64,000 nt of DNA from an uncultured Luminiphilus sp. GTDB lineage: Bacteria; Pseudomonadota; Gammaproteobacteria; Pseudomonadales; Halieaceae. The position numbers were made by a program, and so were the translations under genes. Below, one piece after another: positions 34,652 through 41,961 of this stretch. The stretch lies in assembly GCA_938084055.1 (NCBI GenBank), contig CALKDK010000019.1:47807-111806 (forward strand). The letters are read 5' to 3'. Below the pieces are notes generated by a model. The model saw only the letters and a program-made list of their open reading frames with translations. It was not told where the DNA came from and made no database searches. How positions within the stretch are numbered: the first letter of the stretch is position 1; every line of letters begins with the position of its first letter.

Positions 34652-35562
34652 GTGACTCGGCAGGTGCTGGCGGGGTGGACGACTTCACCGCACGCAGGAC
34701 CCTCGCCAAATCGATATCCGCCATTGAGTCGGGTGGGCCCGAAGCGCTGGCTATTGAGCAGACGGCGCTGGAGCAGCCGGGCTCAGCCCACGTGTTGGGT
34801 ATCACGGGACCGCCGGGGGCCGGTAAGTCCTCACTGATCAGTGCCCTGCTCCCCCACGCCCTGGCGCATTATGGATCCGTTGCCGTTCTGGCAGTTGATC
34901 CCAGTTCCTCAGTAACCGGTGGTGCCCTGTTGGGCGATCGTGTGCGCATGGACTACCGCCACTTTGACCAGAAGGTATTCTTTCGCTCCATGGCCTCCCG
35001 GGGCCACCAGGGGGGCATTGCCGCCGCAACGCGAGCCTCTGTCAACGTATTGGATGCCGCTGGCTGGTCGCTGGTGATCATTGAGACACTGGGCATTGGA
35101 CAGGTCGAGCTGGACGTCATGGCGCTGGCAGATCGCGTGGCGGTTGTTCTCAATCCGGGCTGGGGTGACAGCTTTCAGGCGAACAAGGCGGGCCTCACCG
35201 AACAGGGGGATGCCTTCGTCCTCAACAAGGCAGATCGGCCGGGCCTGGAGCAGGCGACAATACTGTTGGAGCAGTCATTGCAGTGTTTGCCAACGGCCGA
35301 TCCGCCCTCTGTATTTCCCACTGTAGCTACCGATGGGGAAGGTGTCCCTGAACTGTGGCAGGCTCTGGCCAGACTGCTGCAGGATGCCCCAAGAGCCCAA
35401 CGCAGCAGGCGCCGCAGCGCAGCGGTCTGGGAAGGGGCCAGAAACCAACTGCTTCAGGACTTCGACGCGTTTCTGGCGTCCCCCGACCCCCCCACGAAAG
35501 CAGATTCACCATCAGAAAATGCTGCAGACCTCTTGCAGCGGTTTTACCAACGTCAGGACTGA
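34648..35562 (+). CDS. MeaB/ArgK-type G-protein chaperone
   Basis: P-loop GTPase (304 residues) that loads and protects B12-dependent acyl-CoA mutases. Walker A is GPPGAGKS at residues 54-61. VDPSSSVTGGALLGDRVRM and the NKAD specificity motif at 193-196 are family hallmarks. One switch region reads ETLGIGQ instead of the common ETVGVGQ. The ATG overlaps the small-subunit stop (ATGA), so the three genes are one translational unit. Its presence supports the reading that the upstream pair is a real B12 mutase. Inferred partner: the mutase encoded by the two preceding genes only. Confidence 0.92.
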   Translation: MSDSAGAGGVDDFTARRTLAKSISAIESGGPEALAIEQTALEQPGSAHVLGITGPPGAGKSSLISALLPHALAHYGSVAVLAVDPSSSVTGGALLGDRVRMDYRHFDQKVFFRSMASRGHQGGIAAATRASVNVLDAAGWSLVIIETLGIGQVELDVMALADRVAVVLNPGWGDSFQANKAGLTEQGDAFVLNKADRPGLEQATILLEQSLQCLPTADPPSVFPTVATDGEGVPELWQALARLLQDAPRAQRSRRRSAAVWEGARNQLLQDFDAFLASPDPPTKADSPSENAADLLQRFYQRQD

Positions 35563-35677
35563 CAGGCGATCCTTATGGCATCCCACTTCGGGGTTCACCC
35601 TGAGGGCGAAAAACCTGTTTGGTCAACAGACGAACAGCCGGTCCCGCTGCCCTGCACCACGTGAGCTGAGCCATGCT

Positions 35678-36484
35678 TCACCGACCTTTGTAATCGGGGG
35701 GCCTTCGCTCCTGAAATGCATGCATCGCCTCGGCCGCATCATCGGTCATGGACAACAGGGTCTGGTGACGATCTTCCAAAGCCATGGTCGCTTCCATGGA
35801 GGGGGAATCAATACCGAGGTGCACCGCCTCTTTGGTAAGGCGCAGACCGAGGGGCGCGGTGGCCAACAGATCGGTGACCAGCGCTGACACCGCCGGCTCC
35901 CTCTCCCCGGACGCCGTCAGATGAGACAGAAAACCGCGTTTATCCATGGCCTCGGCGGGATAGGCCCGCCCGGTCATCATCATTTCGGCTGCAAAGGAGC
36001 CACCGACCAGACGGGGTAACAAGTAGCTGCTCGCCATATCGGCACCGGTCAGGCCAATGCGGATATAAGCCGCACAAAATTTTGCCGTGCCGTCGGCAAT
36101 CCGAAGGTCAGACGCTGCTGCCAGACTCAGGCCACCGCCATAGGCGGCGCCCTGCACCGTCGCAATTATGGCCTGGGGGCACCGCCGCATCGCGAGGTAG
36201 AGCCGGGCAATCCGTCGCTGTACGCCCAGGAGCATGCCCACCGAGCGCTCCTTAAACCCCCAGCCACCATCCACCAGATCAAGACCCGAGCAAAAGTGTT
36301 TGCCCGCACCGGCCAGAACCACCACACGGATATCATCCCGTGTCGCCAGATCGCTGAAGGTTTGATAAAGGGCATCGACCATCGCAGCACTAAACGCGTT
36401 ACCCACCTCGGGGCGGTTCAGGGTGAGCGTCATGACGGCGCCCGTCTCGCTGATGAGCACGGGGCTATGGGTTGCTGTTGGCAT
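35678..36484 (-). CDS. enoyl-CoA hydratase/isomerase family protein
   Basis: Crotonase-fold protein (268 residues). LNRPEVGNAFSAAM, LAGAGKHFCSGLDLVDGG (first oxyanion-hole strand) and VQGAAYGGGLSLAAASDLRIA (second) are visible. The two Glu used by classical hydratases are not obvious: the second hole is followed by GADMASSYLLPRLVG rather than a Glu pair. It may act as an isomerase, hydrolase or other crotonase. I start at MPTATHS (36484), which has GGGAAG upstream; a longer frame begins at 36538. It is convergent with the MeaB gene and may belong to the same degradative route. Confidence 0.85.
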   Translation of the reverse strand: MPTATHSPVLISETGAVMTLTLNRPEVGNAFSAAMVDALYQTFSDLATRDDIRVVVLAGAGKHFCSGLDLVDGGWGFKERSVGMLLGVQRRIARLYLAMRRCPQAIIATVQGAAYGGGLSLAAASDLRIADGTAKFCAAYIRIGLTGADMASSYLLPRLVGGSFAAEMMMTGRAYPAEAMDKRGFLSHLTASGEREPAVSALVTDLLATAPLGLRLTKEAVHLGIDSPSMEATMALEDRHQTLLSMTDDAAEAMHAFQERRPPDYKGR

Positions 36485-36704
36485 GATATCTTCCCAGGCG
36501 ACTATCGGATCGGTAAGCACAATCGAGCACCCTATCACTCCCCCACTCCCGGTTCATCCCTGCCTACCCTGCGGCATATTTTCGATGTGTCGGCTGACAC
36601 AACGCCAGACCGGATCACGGCGTACTGCACTGGGATAGCGGGCGCGGTCAATCCGCCTGGGAGGAGCATGCGTTGCGACACCTCATGCTGGCTGGCCTGC
36701 GGAG

Positions 36705-37427
36705 CTAGCGTAGGCGGCGGCTGGCCATAGCTGCATAGTAGGGCCGCATGGATTCGGCCAGGTCCAATGCGGTCGCTGACAGCGTCGGCTTGGTCAACGC
36801 TGGTGCAGCAAAGCCAGTTGACGCCCAAACTGACTGGTACCAGTGTTCAGCCCATATGCCGTCACTGTCACGCGGTCCGGCGCGCCATTGAAGCATCTCA
36901 TCGCCACGCCAGGGAACATCGAGCGCACTGCACAAGGCCTTTAGTACCCCGGGGGGATCCTCCAGAACGTCTGCGCCGTCGATCACCGGAGGGGGCGTGC
37001 CGGTCAGGTCGGCGATAGCCTCAAACAACTCCCACTGCCGAACTATGCCGATGTCATCCGACGTCACGTTGGGCATTTTTTTCAGATATGAGGCGATCAC
37101 TGCTGCGGGGTCTCGAATGAGGAACGCGTGGCGCATACCTGCCGCCCAGGCCAGATCGCAGCCCCTGGGCATATGGTGGGTCATGTGTTTGTGGTAGTAG
37201 ATAGGCGCTGGTCCCTCGGCGGTTAAGGTTGCGATCACACGGTTCCTGCTGGTGGGCTGGACATTGAGGATATCGCCACGGCAGGGATGATCGGCGCCGG
37301 TTTCGACGAGGTAGCAGGCATAGAAGGGTTCATCGATTACTGCACAGTCGCTGCGATTTTCCCAGGCACGCATCATAGCCGTGGAAATATTTCGAGGGCC
37401 CGACCACATGGCGATTCGAACTGTCAT
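36705..37427 (-). CDS. sulfotransferase-like protein paired with class IV aminotransferase
   Basis: A 240-residue P-loop protein with sulfotransferase features: WSGPRNISTAMMRAWENR (5'-phosphosulfate-binding loop) and RHAFLIRDPAAVIASYLKK (3'-phosphate-binding region with the RDP). Length is short for a full sulfotransferase. It starts at the base after the aminotransferase stop (TGAATG), so the two are translationally coupled. The same two domains occur fused in plant proteins annotated as branched-chain-aminotransferase-like, from memory. The substrate and whether sulfation occurs are unknown; a P-loop hydrolase or kinase-like role is also possible. Confidence 0.78.
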   Translation of the reverse strand: MTVRIAMWSGPRNISTAMMRAWENRSDCAVIDEPFYACYLVETGADHPCRGDILNVQPTSRNRVIATLTAEGPAPIYYHKHMTHHMPRGCDLAWAAGMRHAFLIRDPAAVIASYLKKMPNVTSDDIGIVRQWELFEAIADLTGTPPPVIDGADVLEDPPGVLKALCSALDVPWRGDEMLQWRAGPRDSDGIWAEHWYQSVWASTGFAAPALTKPTLSATALDLAESMRPYYAAMASRRLR

Positions 37428-38360
37428 TCAGCCCTGAGCCTCGCGATGGGACTGAACCTCCTCGCTGAGTAAATCCAGATACAGCTGCTGTAGACGATCG
37501 ACCATGGGACCGCGTTGGCCCGTTCCGATTTGACGACCATCGATGTCAAACACCGGAGTCAGCCCGGCAAAGGTGCCCGTAACGAACGCCTCGTCGGCAC
37601 CATAAGCCTGCATCACCGAAAAGTTCTTCTCGTAGACAGGAATATCATTGGCCTTGCACAGATTGATCACGTTGCGTCTCGTAATGCCGTCGAGGCAGTA
37701 ATCCCCGCTGGAGGTCCACACCTCACCGTCCCGGACAATAAAGAAGTGCGTCGAATTACAGGTGGCGACATGGCCGTGGGGGTCAAGCATCAGCGCTTCG
37801 TCATAACCCGCCTTGGCGGCCTGGATACAGGCAAAAATGCAGTTGAGCTTGGAATGGCTGTTGATCCGAGGATCCTGCACGTCGGCGTAGCCGCGACGCA
37901 CATACACGGTGTACAGCCGAACACCCCGGTCGTTGAGGGTCGGATCGGGACTTTTGTACTCGGGAATAATGACGATTGTGGGCGGACTGATGGTGAACGA
38001 AGGGTCCTGGTAGGGCGTTGACTTGATGCCGCGGCTGACCATGAGACGAATATGCACGTGCTCCCGCATGGCGTTGGCTTCCAAGGTGTCATAGAGGCGC
38101 GCCTCTAACTGGGCCCTGTCGAGGCCCAGCTCCAGATCAAGCGCCTTGGCGCCCTCCCACAGGCGTTTCAGATGTTGGGTAAGGAAAGGAATCACCCCGT
38201 CGTGCACCCGCAGGCCTTCCCAGATACCGTCACCGAGGATGAAGCCGCTGTCGAACACCGAAACCACCGCTTTGTCTCTGGGGAACAGGTCGCCGTTGAT
38301 GTTGATCTGTATGTCGGCATTGCGGGGGTCGGCAGCGAAGGTGTGGGTGCTGTTGCTCAT
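37428..38360 (-). CDS. class IV (branched-chain/D-amino acid-type) aminotransferase
   Basis: PLP-dependent fold-type IV aminotransferase of 310 residues. The PLP Lys is in NSHSKLNCIFA. GDGIWEGLRVHDGVI starts the small domain, and the RRNVINLCKANDIPVYEK segment supplies the Glu that contacts the pyridine nitrogen. FVTGTFAGLTPV is the phosphate-binding GT-x-x-G/L loop. Family members include branched-chain aminotransferases, D-amino acid aminotransferases and aminodeoxychorismate lyase. The loop residues that distinguish these are not decisive by eye. First of a two-gene coupled unit with the sulfotransferase-like protein. Confidence 0.88.
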   Translation of the reverse strand: MSNSTHTFAADPRNADIQININGDLFPRDKAVVSVFDSGFILGDGIWEGLRVHDGVIPFLTQHLKRLWEGAKALDLELGLDRAQLEARLYDTLEANAMREHVHIRLMVSRGIKSTPYQDPSFTISPPTIVIIPEYKSPDPTLNDRGVRLYTVYVRRGYADVQDPRINSHSKLNCIFACIQAAKAGYDEALMLDPHGHVATCNSTHFFIVRDGEVWTSSGDYCLDGITRRNVINLCKANDIPVYEKNFSVMQAYGADEAFVTGTFAGLTPVFDIDGRQIGTGQRGPMVDRLQQLYLDLLSEEVQSHREAQG

Positions 38361-38696
38361 GTCAGCTCCAATGCAGCTTGGGTGGGCTCAGGCCCGATAC
38401 ACTACCCCAAAGCGGGTTGTGGGCGGGAGTCCCTTACTGGCGGTAAGTTACAGCGAGCCCACCACGAAGGCGTCCAGCTGGTGTCCCTGGGGTGCACCGG
38501 GCTTGAGTAGATCAGCAGCCCATCGAGCATGTGGTAACCCCCGGCGTGACAAACCAGGGGTAAGGCGCCGCTACCCCTGCCGGCCAGCCATCTCTCCCTT
38601 GCACTGGTCGACGCGACGGATCATCATTGATTTTTTCTGGTGACGCTCGCCGGGCCACCCCGAGCAGCCACCGGCTACGTGCAGGAGAACAGCACC
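38361..38696. other. divergent intergenic region
   Basis: About 336 bases between the leftward aminotransferase and the rightward HD-domain gene, so it must carry two promoters, but no clear -35/-10 pair or operator stands out. A small inverted repeat CTTAC-TGGCG-GTAAG lies near 38434. No gene is supported here. The HD gene ribosome-binding site (AGGAG) ends it. Confidence 0.4.
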
Positions 38697-39308
38697 ATGC
38701 AGGCAGAAACCAAACAAGCCGCGAAATTTCACCACATGAAAGATGGTACCGCGGAAGACTGGGCCATTATTGGCGGCGAGGCTGCCAAACACGCCAAGGG
38801 GCTTTCCGCCCGGCTGCTGCAGCACCTCATCCTGCTGCAGGGCGATTACGGCGGATTCCCGGTGGACCGGCTCACCCATTGCCTCCAGACGGCGACCCTC
38901 GCCCACAAAGATGGTAAAGACGAAGAATATGTCGTCTGCGCGCTGCTGCATGACATTGGCGACACCCTTGGACCGGCCAACCACGCCGACATTGCCGCGA
39001 CGATCCTGGAGCCCTACGTCAGCCCGGATAACCACTGGATGGTGAAGCACCATGCGGTGTTCCAGGGCTATTATTTCCTGCACCACCTCGGGCTAGATCG
39101 CAACATGCGTGACCAGTATCGCGACCATCCGCTGTATGAGTACACGCTGGAGTTCATTGACAAATACGATGCGCCGGCCTTCGACCCGGAAGCCGAGAGC
39201 TATCCCCTGTCATTTTTCGAGCCCATGCTGGAGCGCGTCTTCGCACGCCCCAAGAAATCGATGTACATGCGGGAAGACGCCGGTATGTATGAGGCGGCTG
39301 AGGCCTGA
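38697..39308 (+). CDS. HD-domain metal protein, possible mixed-valence diiron oxygenase
   Basis: A 203-residue protein with an HD-superfamily core: LTHCLQTATLAHKDGKDEEY, the metal pair HDIGD, then NHADIAA, a VKHHAVF helix and a late Asp (FIDKYDAPAF). The His/Asp order resembles the PhnZ/TmpB and inositol-oxygenase group as well as simple HD phosphohydrolases. ATG at 38697 has AGGAG at good distance; a longer frame from 38640 is less likely. It lies upstream of a kynurenine-formamidase-like gene and kynureninase, with a gap of 38 bases to the next gene. Substrate unknown. Confidence 0.75.
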   Translation: MQAETKQAAKFHHMKDGTAEDWAIIGGEAAKHAKGLSARLLQHLILLQGDYGGFPVDRLTHCLQTATLAHKDGKDEEYVVCALLHDIGDTLGPANHADIAATILEPYVSPDNHWMVKHHAVFQGYYFLHHLGLDRNMRDQYRDHPLYEYTLEFIDKYDAPAFDPEAESYPLSFFEPMLERVFARPKKSMYMREDAGMYEAAEA

Positions 39309-39346
39309 ACAACGCTACCCGACCCGAAAGCCGCGCTACAATTTCC

Positions 39347-40192
39347 ATGAGCACACGACTGGCAGCGCTGTGGATTGCCACCGCGCTGGTCATCACCGCA
39401 ACGGTGCCCAACCCCATGGCTGAAAATTCTTTGGGAATTACCGCTCCCGTCACGTGGGAACAGGTGCTGGCGCTGCCTGGCGAAGGTGAAGCACCCGAAA
39501 CGCACCGCTACGGCACCGCCCCCCAACAGTCGCTGCTGGCGTTGCAAGGGCAGGCTCGCTCCCGCGGTGTAATCCTGCTGATACACGGCGGCTGCTGGTC
39601 CAATGCCTATGACCGCGAACACACGCTACCGATGGCCCGGGCACTGTCAGAGGCGGGCTATGCAGTTTGGGTCCCTGAGTACCGACGGGTTGGCGACCCC
39701 GGGGGTGGATGGCGGGGTACCCTCGATGACATCATCTCGTCAGTGCGCTTCGTGGCCCACGAAACAGGCGCATCGCCGTGGCTGGTGGGGCACTCCGCAG
39801 GGGGACACCTGAGCCTGCGCGCCGCGCTGGAACCCGACCTGCCCATAGCAGGCGTTGTGGGTCTTGCCGCCATTACCAACCTCTCCACCTACGGGGCACA
39901 GGAGGGCTCCTGCCAGGCCATGGTGCCCGAGTTTCTGGCCGCCTCACCCGAGACTGACCCCCAGCGATACGCGGCGGCATCAGTCACGCCTGCACAACTC
40001 GCCACACCGTTTCGACTACTCCGGGGCGAATTGGATGGGATTGTCGGCGCCGATCAACACCAGGGCTTCGACCCCGAGCGCGTCCTGCAAATCGAAGGCG
40101 CCGGGCACTTCGACCTGATTCATCCGAAAACCGATGCCTTCCAACAGGTTTTCGCTGTACTTGACGCCCTGATCCACCATGACAGTCGCTGA
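39347..40192 (+). CDS. alpha/beta hydrolase, kynurenine formamidase-like
   Basis: A 281-residue alpha/beta hydrolase. HGGCW (residues 80-84) matches the HGGxW oxyanion motif of esterase-type kynurenine formamidases, GHSAGG holds the nucleophile Ser150, the acid is probably Asp230 (GELDGIV) and the base His244 (GAGHFDL). The N-terminus (ALWIATALVITATVPNPMA) looks like a signal peptide or membrane anchor, which is unusual for a formamidase. The stop overlaps the kynureninase start by 14 bases, so the two act together most likely: N-formylkynurenine to kynurenine, then to anthranilate. No tryptophan dioxygenase gene is in the window. Confidence 0.75.
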   Translation: MSTRLAALWIATALVITATVPNPMAENSLGITAPVTWEQVLALPGEGEAPETHRYGTAPQQSLLALQGQARSRGVILLIHGGCWSNAYDREHTLPMARALSEAGYAVWVPEYRRVGDPGGGWRGTLDDIISSVRFVAHETGASPWLVGHSAGGHLSLRAALEPDLPIAGVVGLAAITNLSTYGAQEGSCQAMVPEFLAASPETDPQRYAAASVTPAQLATPFRLLRGELDGIVGADQHQGFDPERVLQIEGAGHFDLIHPKTDAFQQVFAVLDALIHHDSR

Positions 40193-41396
40193 CCAGGCAA
40201 GACTGCTGGCCGACATCCGTGCCGGTTTCGACATACCCCCCGGGAAGGTCTATCTGGACGGTAATTCACTGGGACCGCTGCACGGCAGCGTGAAGGCACA
40301 CGTTCTGGCTGTCGTTGGGGAGCAGTGGGGTACTGACCTGATCGCTGGCTGGAACACCCACCAGTGGATCGATTTACCTGTGGTGGTGGGCGACCAACTG
40401 GCACCGCTATTGGGCGCCCAACCCGGCGAGGTGCTGTGCTGCGACAATCTGTCCATCAACCTGTTCAAGGCTCTGGCGGCCGCCCTTGAGATTAATGCCC
40501 CGCGCAGGCGCATCGTCACGGAAGCAACCCACTTTCCCACAGACAATTACATCGCCGACGGACTTGCTCGCCTGTTGGGCCCCAACCGCTGTTACGTCGA
40601 TGCCCTGAGCCTGGAACAGATTGCCCAGCTGGATTTTTCTGATGTGGCGGTACTCTCACTTTCCCATGTTGACTTCAAAACCGGGGAACGACGCGACCTA
40701 CCCTCGCTGACAGCGCAGGCTCAATCGGCGGGGGCACTGGTGGTTTGGGATCTCGCCCACAGTGCCGGCGTTATGAACCCGGGTCTCAATGATCACCATG
40801 TCGACATGGCCGTAGGCTGCACTTACAAATTCCTGAACGGAGGTCCGGGTTCACCCGGATTTTTATACGTGGCCCCACGACACCAGTACGCCACCAATGC
40901 CATCCCCGGCTGGATGGGCCATGCCGACCGATTTGCCTTCGAATCAGCCTACCGACCCGCGAAGGGCATGGGGCGCTTCCTGACCGGCACCCAGAGTGTC
41001 ATTGCCATGGCCGCAGCCAGTGCCGCTCTGGCGCTCTTTGACGGCATCTCCGTAGACACCCTGCGCCAGCGGAGCCTGCAGCTGTCCGATGCGTTCATCG
41101 CTGCGCTGGCCGCCCACCCCGCCACGCGGGACCTGGCATGCCTGACCCCACTTCAACACGAGCAGCGTGGCTCACAGGTCAGCCTGCGGCTTTCCGACGG
41201 ATTCCCCATAAGCCAGGCACTCATTGCACGGGACATCATTGTTGACTTCAGGGAGCCGGATATCGTCCGCTTTGGTTTCGCGCCCCTGTTTAACCTGGAG
41301 AGCGACATTGATCGCGCCGTGTCGGCACTGGCCGATATTCTGGCATCCCGGGTGTATACAGAGCCACAGTTCAGGACCCGGACCACCGTCACCTGA
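40179..41396 (+). CDS. kynU: kynureninase
   Basis: PLP-dependent kynureninase (405 residues), which splits kynurenine to anthranilate and alanine. The N-terminal YLDGNSLGPL motif, DLAHSAGVMN and CTYKFLNGGPGSPGF with PLP-Lys217 are the family signature; the C-terminal REPDIVRFGFAPLFNLE block is also typical. It overlaps the end of the formamidase-like gene by 14 bases. Together they form the middle of the kynurenine pathway for tryptophan degradation. A tryptophan 2,3-dioxygenase must be elsewhere or replaced. Confidence 0.95.
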   Translation: MTVADQARLLADIRAGFDIPPGKVYLDGNSLGPLHGSVKAHVLAVVGEQWGTDLIAGWNTHQWIDLPVVVGDQLAPLLGAQPGEVLCCDNLSINLFKALAAALEINAPRRRIVTEATHFPTDNYIADGLARLLGPNRCYVDALSLEQIAQLDFSDVAVLSLSHVDFKTGERRDLPSLTAQAQSAGALVVWDLAHSAGVMNPGLNDHHVDMAVGCTYKFLNGGPGSPGFLYVAPRHQYATNAIPGWMGHADRFAFESAYRPAKGMGRFLTGTQSVIAMAAASAALALFDGISVDTLRQRSLQLSDAFIAALAAHPATRDLACLTPLQHEQRGSQVSLRLSDGFPISQALIARDIIVDFREPDIVRFGFAPLFNLESDIDRAVSALADILASRVYTEPQFRTRTTVT

Positions 41397-41448
41397 TTCC
41401 GGTCGTCGGGAGCCCACTGATTAGCGGGATTTCAGGACAGGTACGCAA

Positions 41449-41961
41449 TCAGTCCAGCCGTGGCGCCATGACGTCCGGGTTACCCACCACCAGCGTCTCA
41501 TTGAACCCCGGCGCATCCACATGGATCCAGGTCCGGGCATCTGAAACAACATCGGCCAGCATCTGGCTCTGGAACTCCGGTAGCGCTCCGGGGTCGGCGG
41601 TCAGCCACTCCTGATAAACATACAGAAAGTCACCCTCGACCTCAGCGCCAACCATCTCCAGCGCGACTGGTGCCTGCTGGTGCCGCAGGACAAAGCGCTC
41701 CTCAACGTACAGGGCCAGCCGCGCCAGCCCCTCGGTACTATCGAGCACCGCAAGGGTGTCCATACCCAAAAGTACGGCCTGGGCGTCCTCACGATGAATG
41801 TGATGGGTAATCTCAAAACGGTCCCCCGACCAGATCATTTCCGTCCAGACACCGTGGTCTCGGTGGCCCCAGGCGGTCACCTGCAGCAGCAGCCAGAGTC
41901 CGGCCACCGGGGCGCAGAGGCCAGCGAATCGCGGCCACAGGAGGCGACGACCGTCAGTCAT
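41449..41961 (-). CDS. DUF6702-like exported protein
   Basis: A 170-residue protein with an N-terminal hydrophobic stretch (LWPRFAGLCAPVAGLWLLL) that is a signal or anchor. The rest resembles the DUF6702 type: MIWSGDRFEITHHIHREDAQAVL, then VEERFVLRHQ and a repeated LYVYQEW strand. The family function is unknown; I recall members next to M1 peptidases. The ATG at 41961 overlaps the end of the M1 peptidase gene by eight bases, so they are translationally coupled and the protein probably assists or is regulated with the peptidase. Confidence 0.65.
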   Translation of the reverse strand: MTDGRRLLWPRFAGLCAPVAGLWLLLQVTAWGHRDHGVWTEMIWSGDRFEITHHIHREDAQAVLLGMDTLAVLDSTEGLARLALYVEERFVLRHQQAPVALEMVGAEVEGDFLYVYQEWLTADPGALPEFQSQMLADVVSDARTWIHVDAPGFNETLVVGNPDVMAPRLD

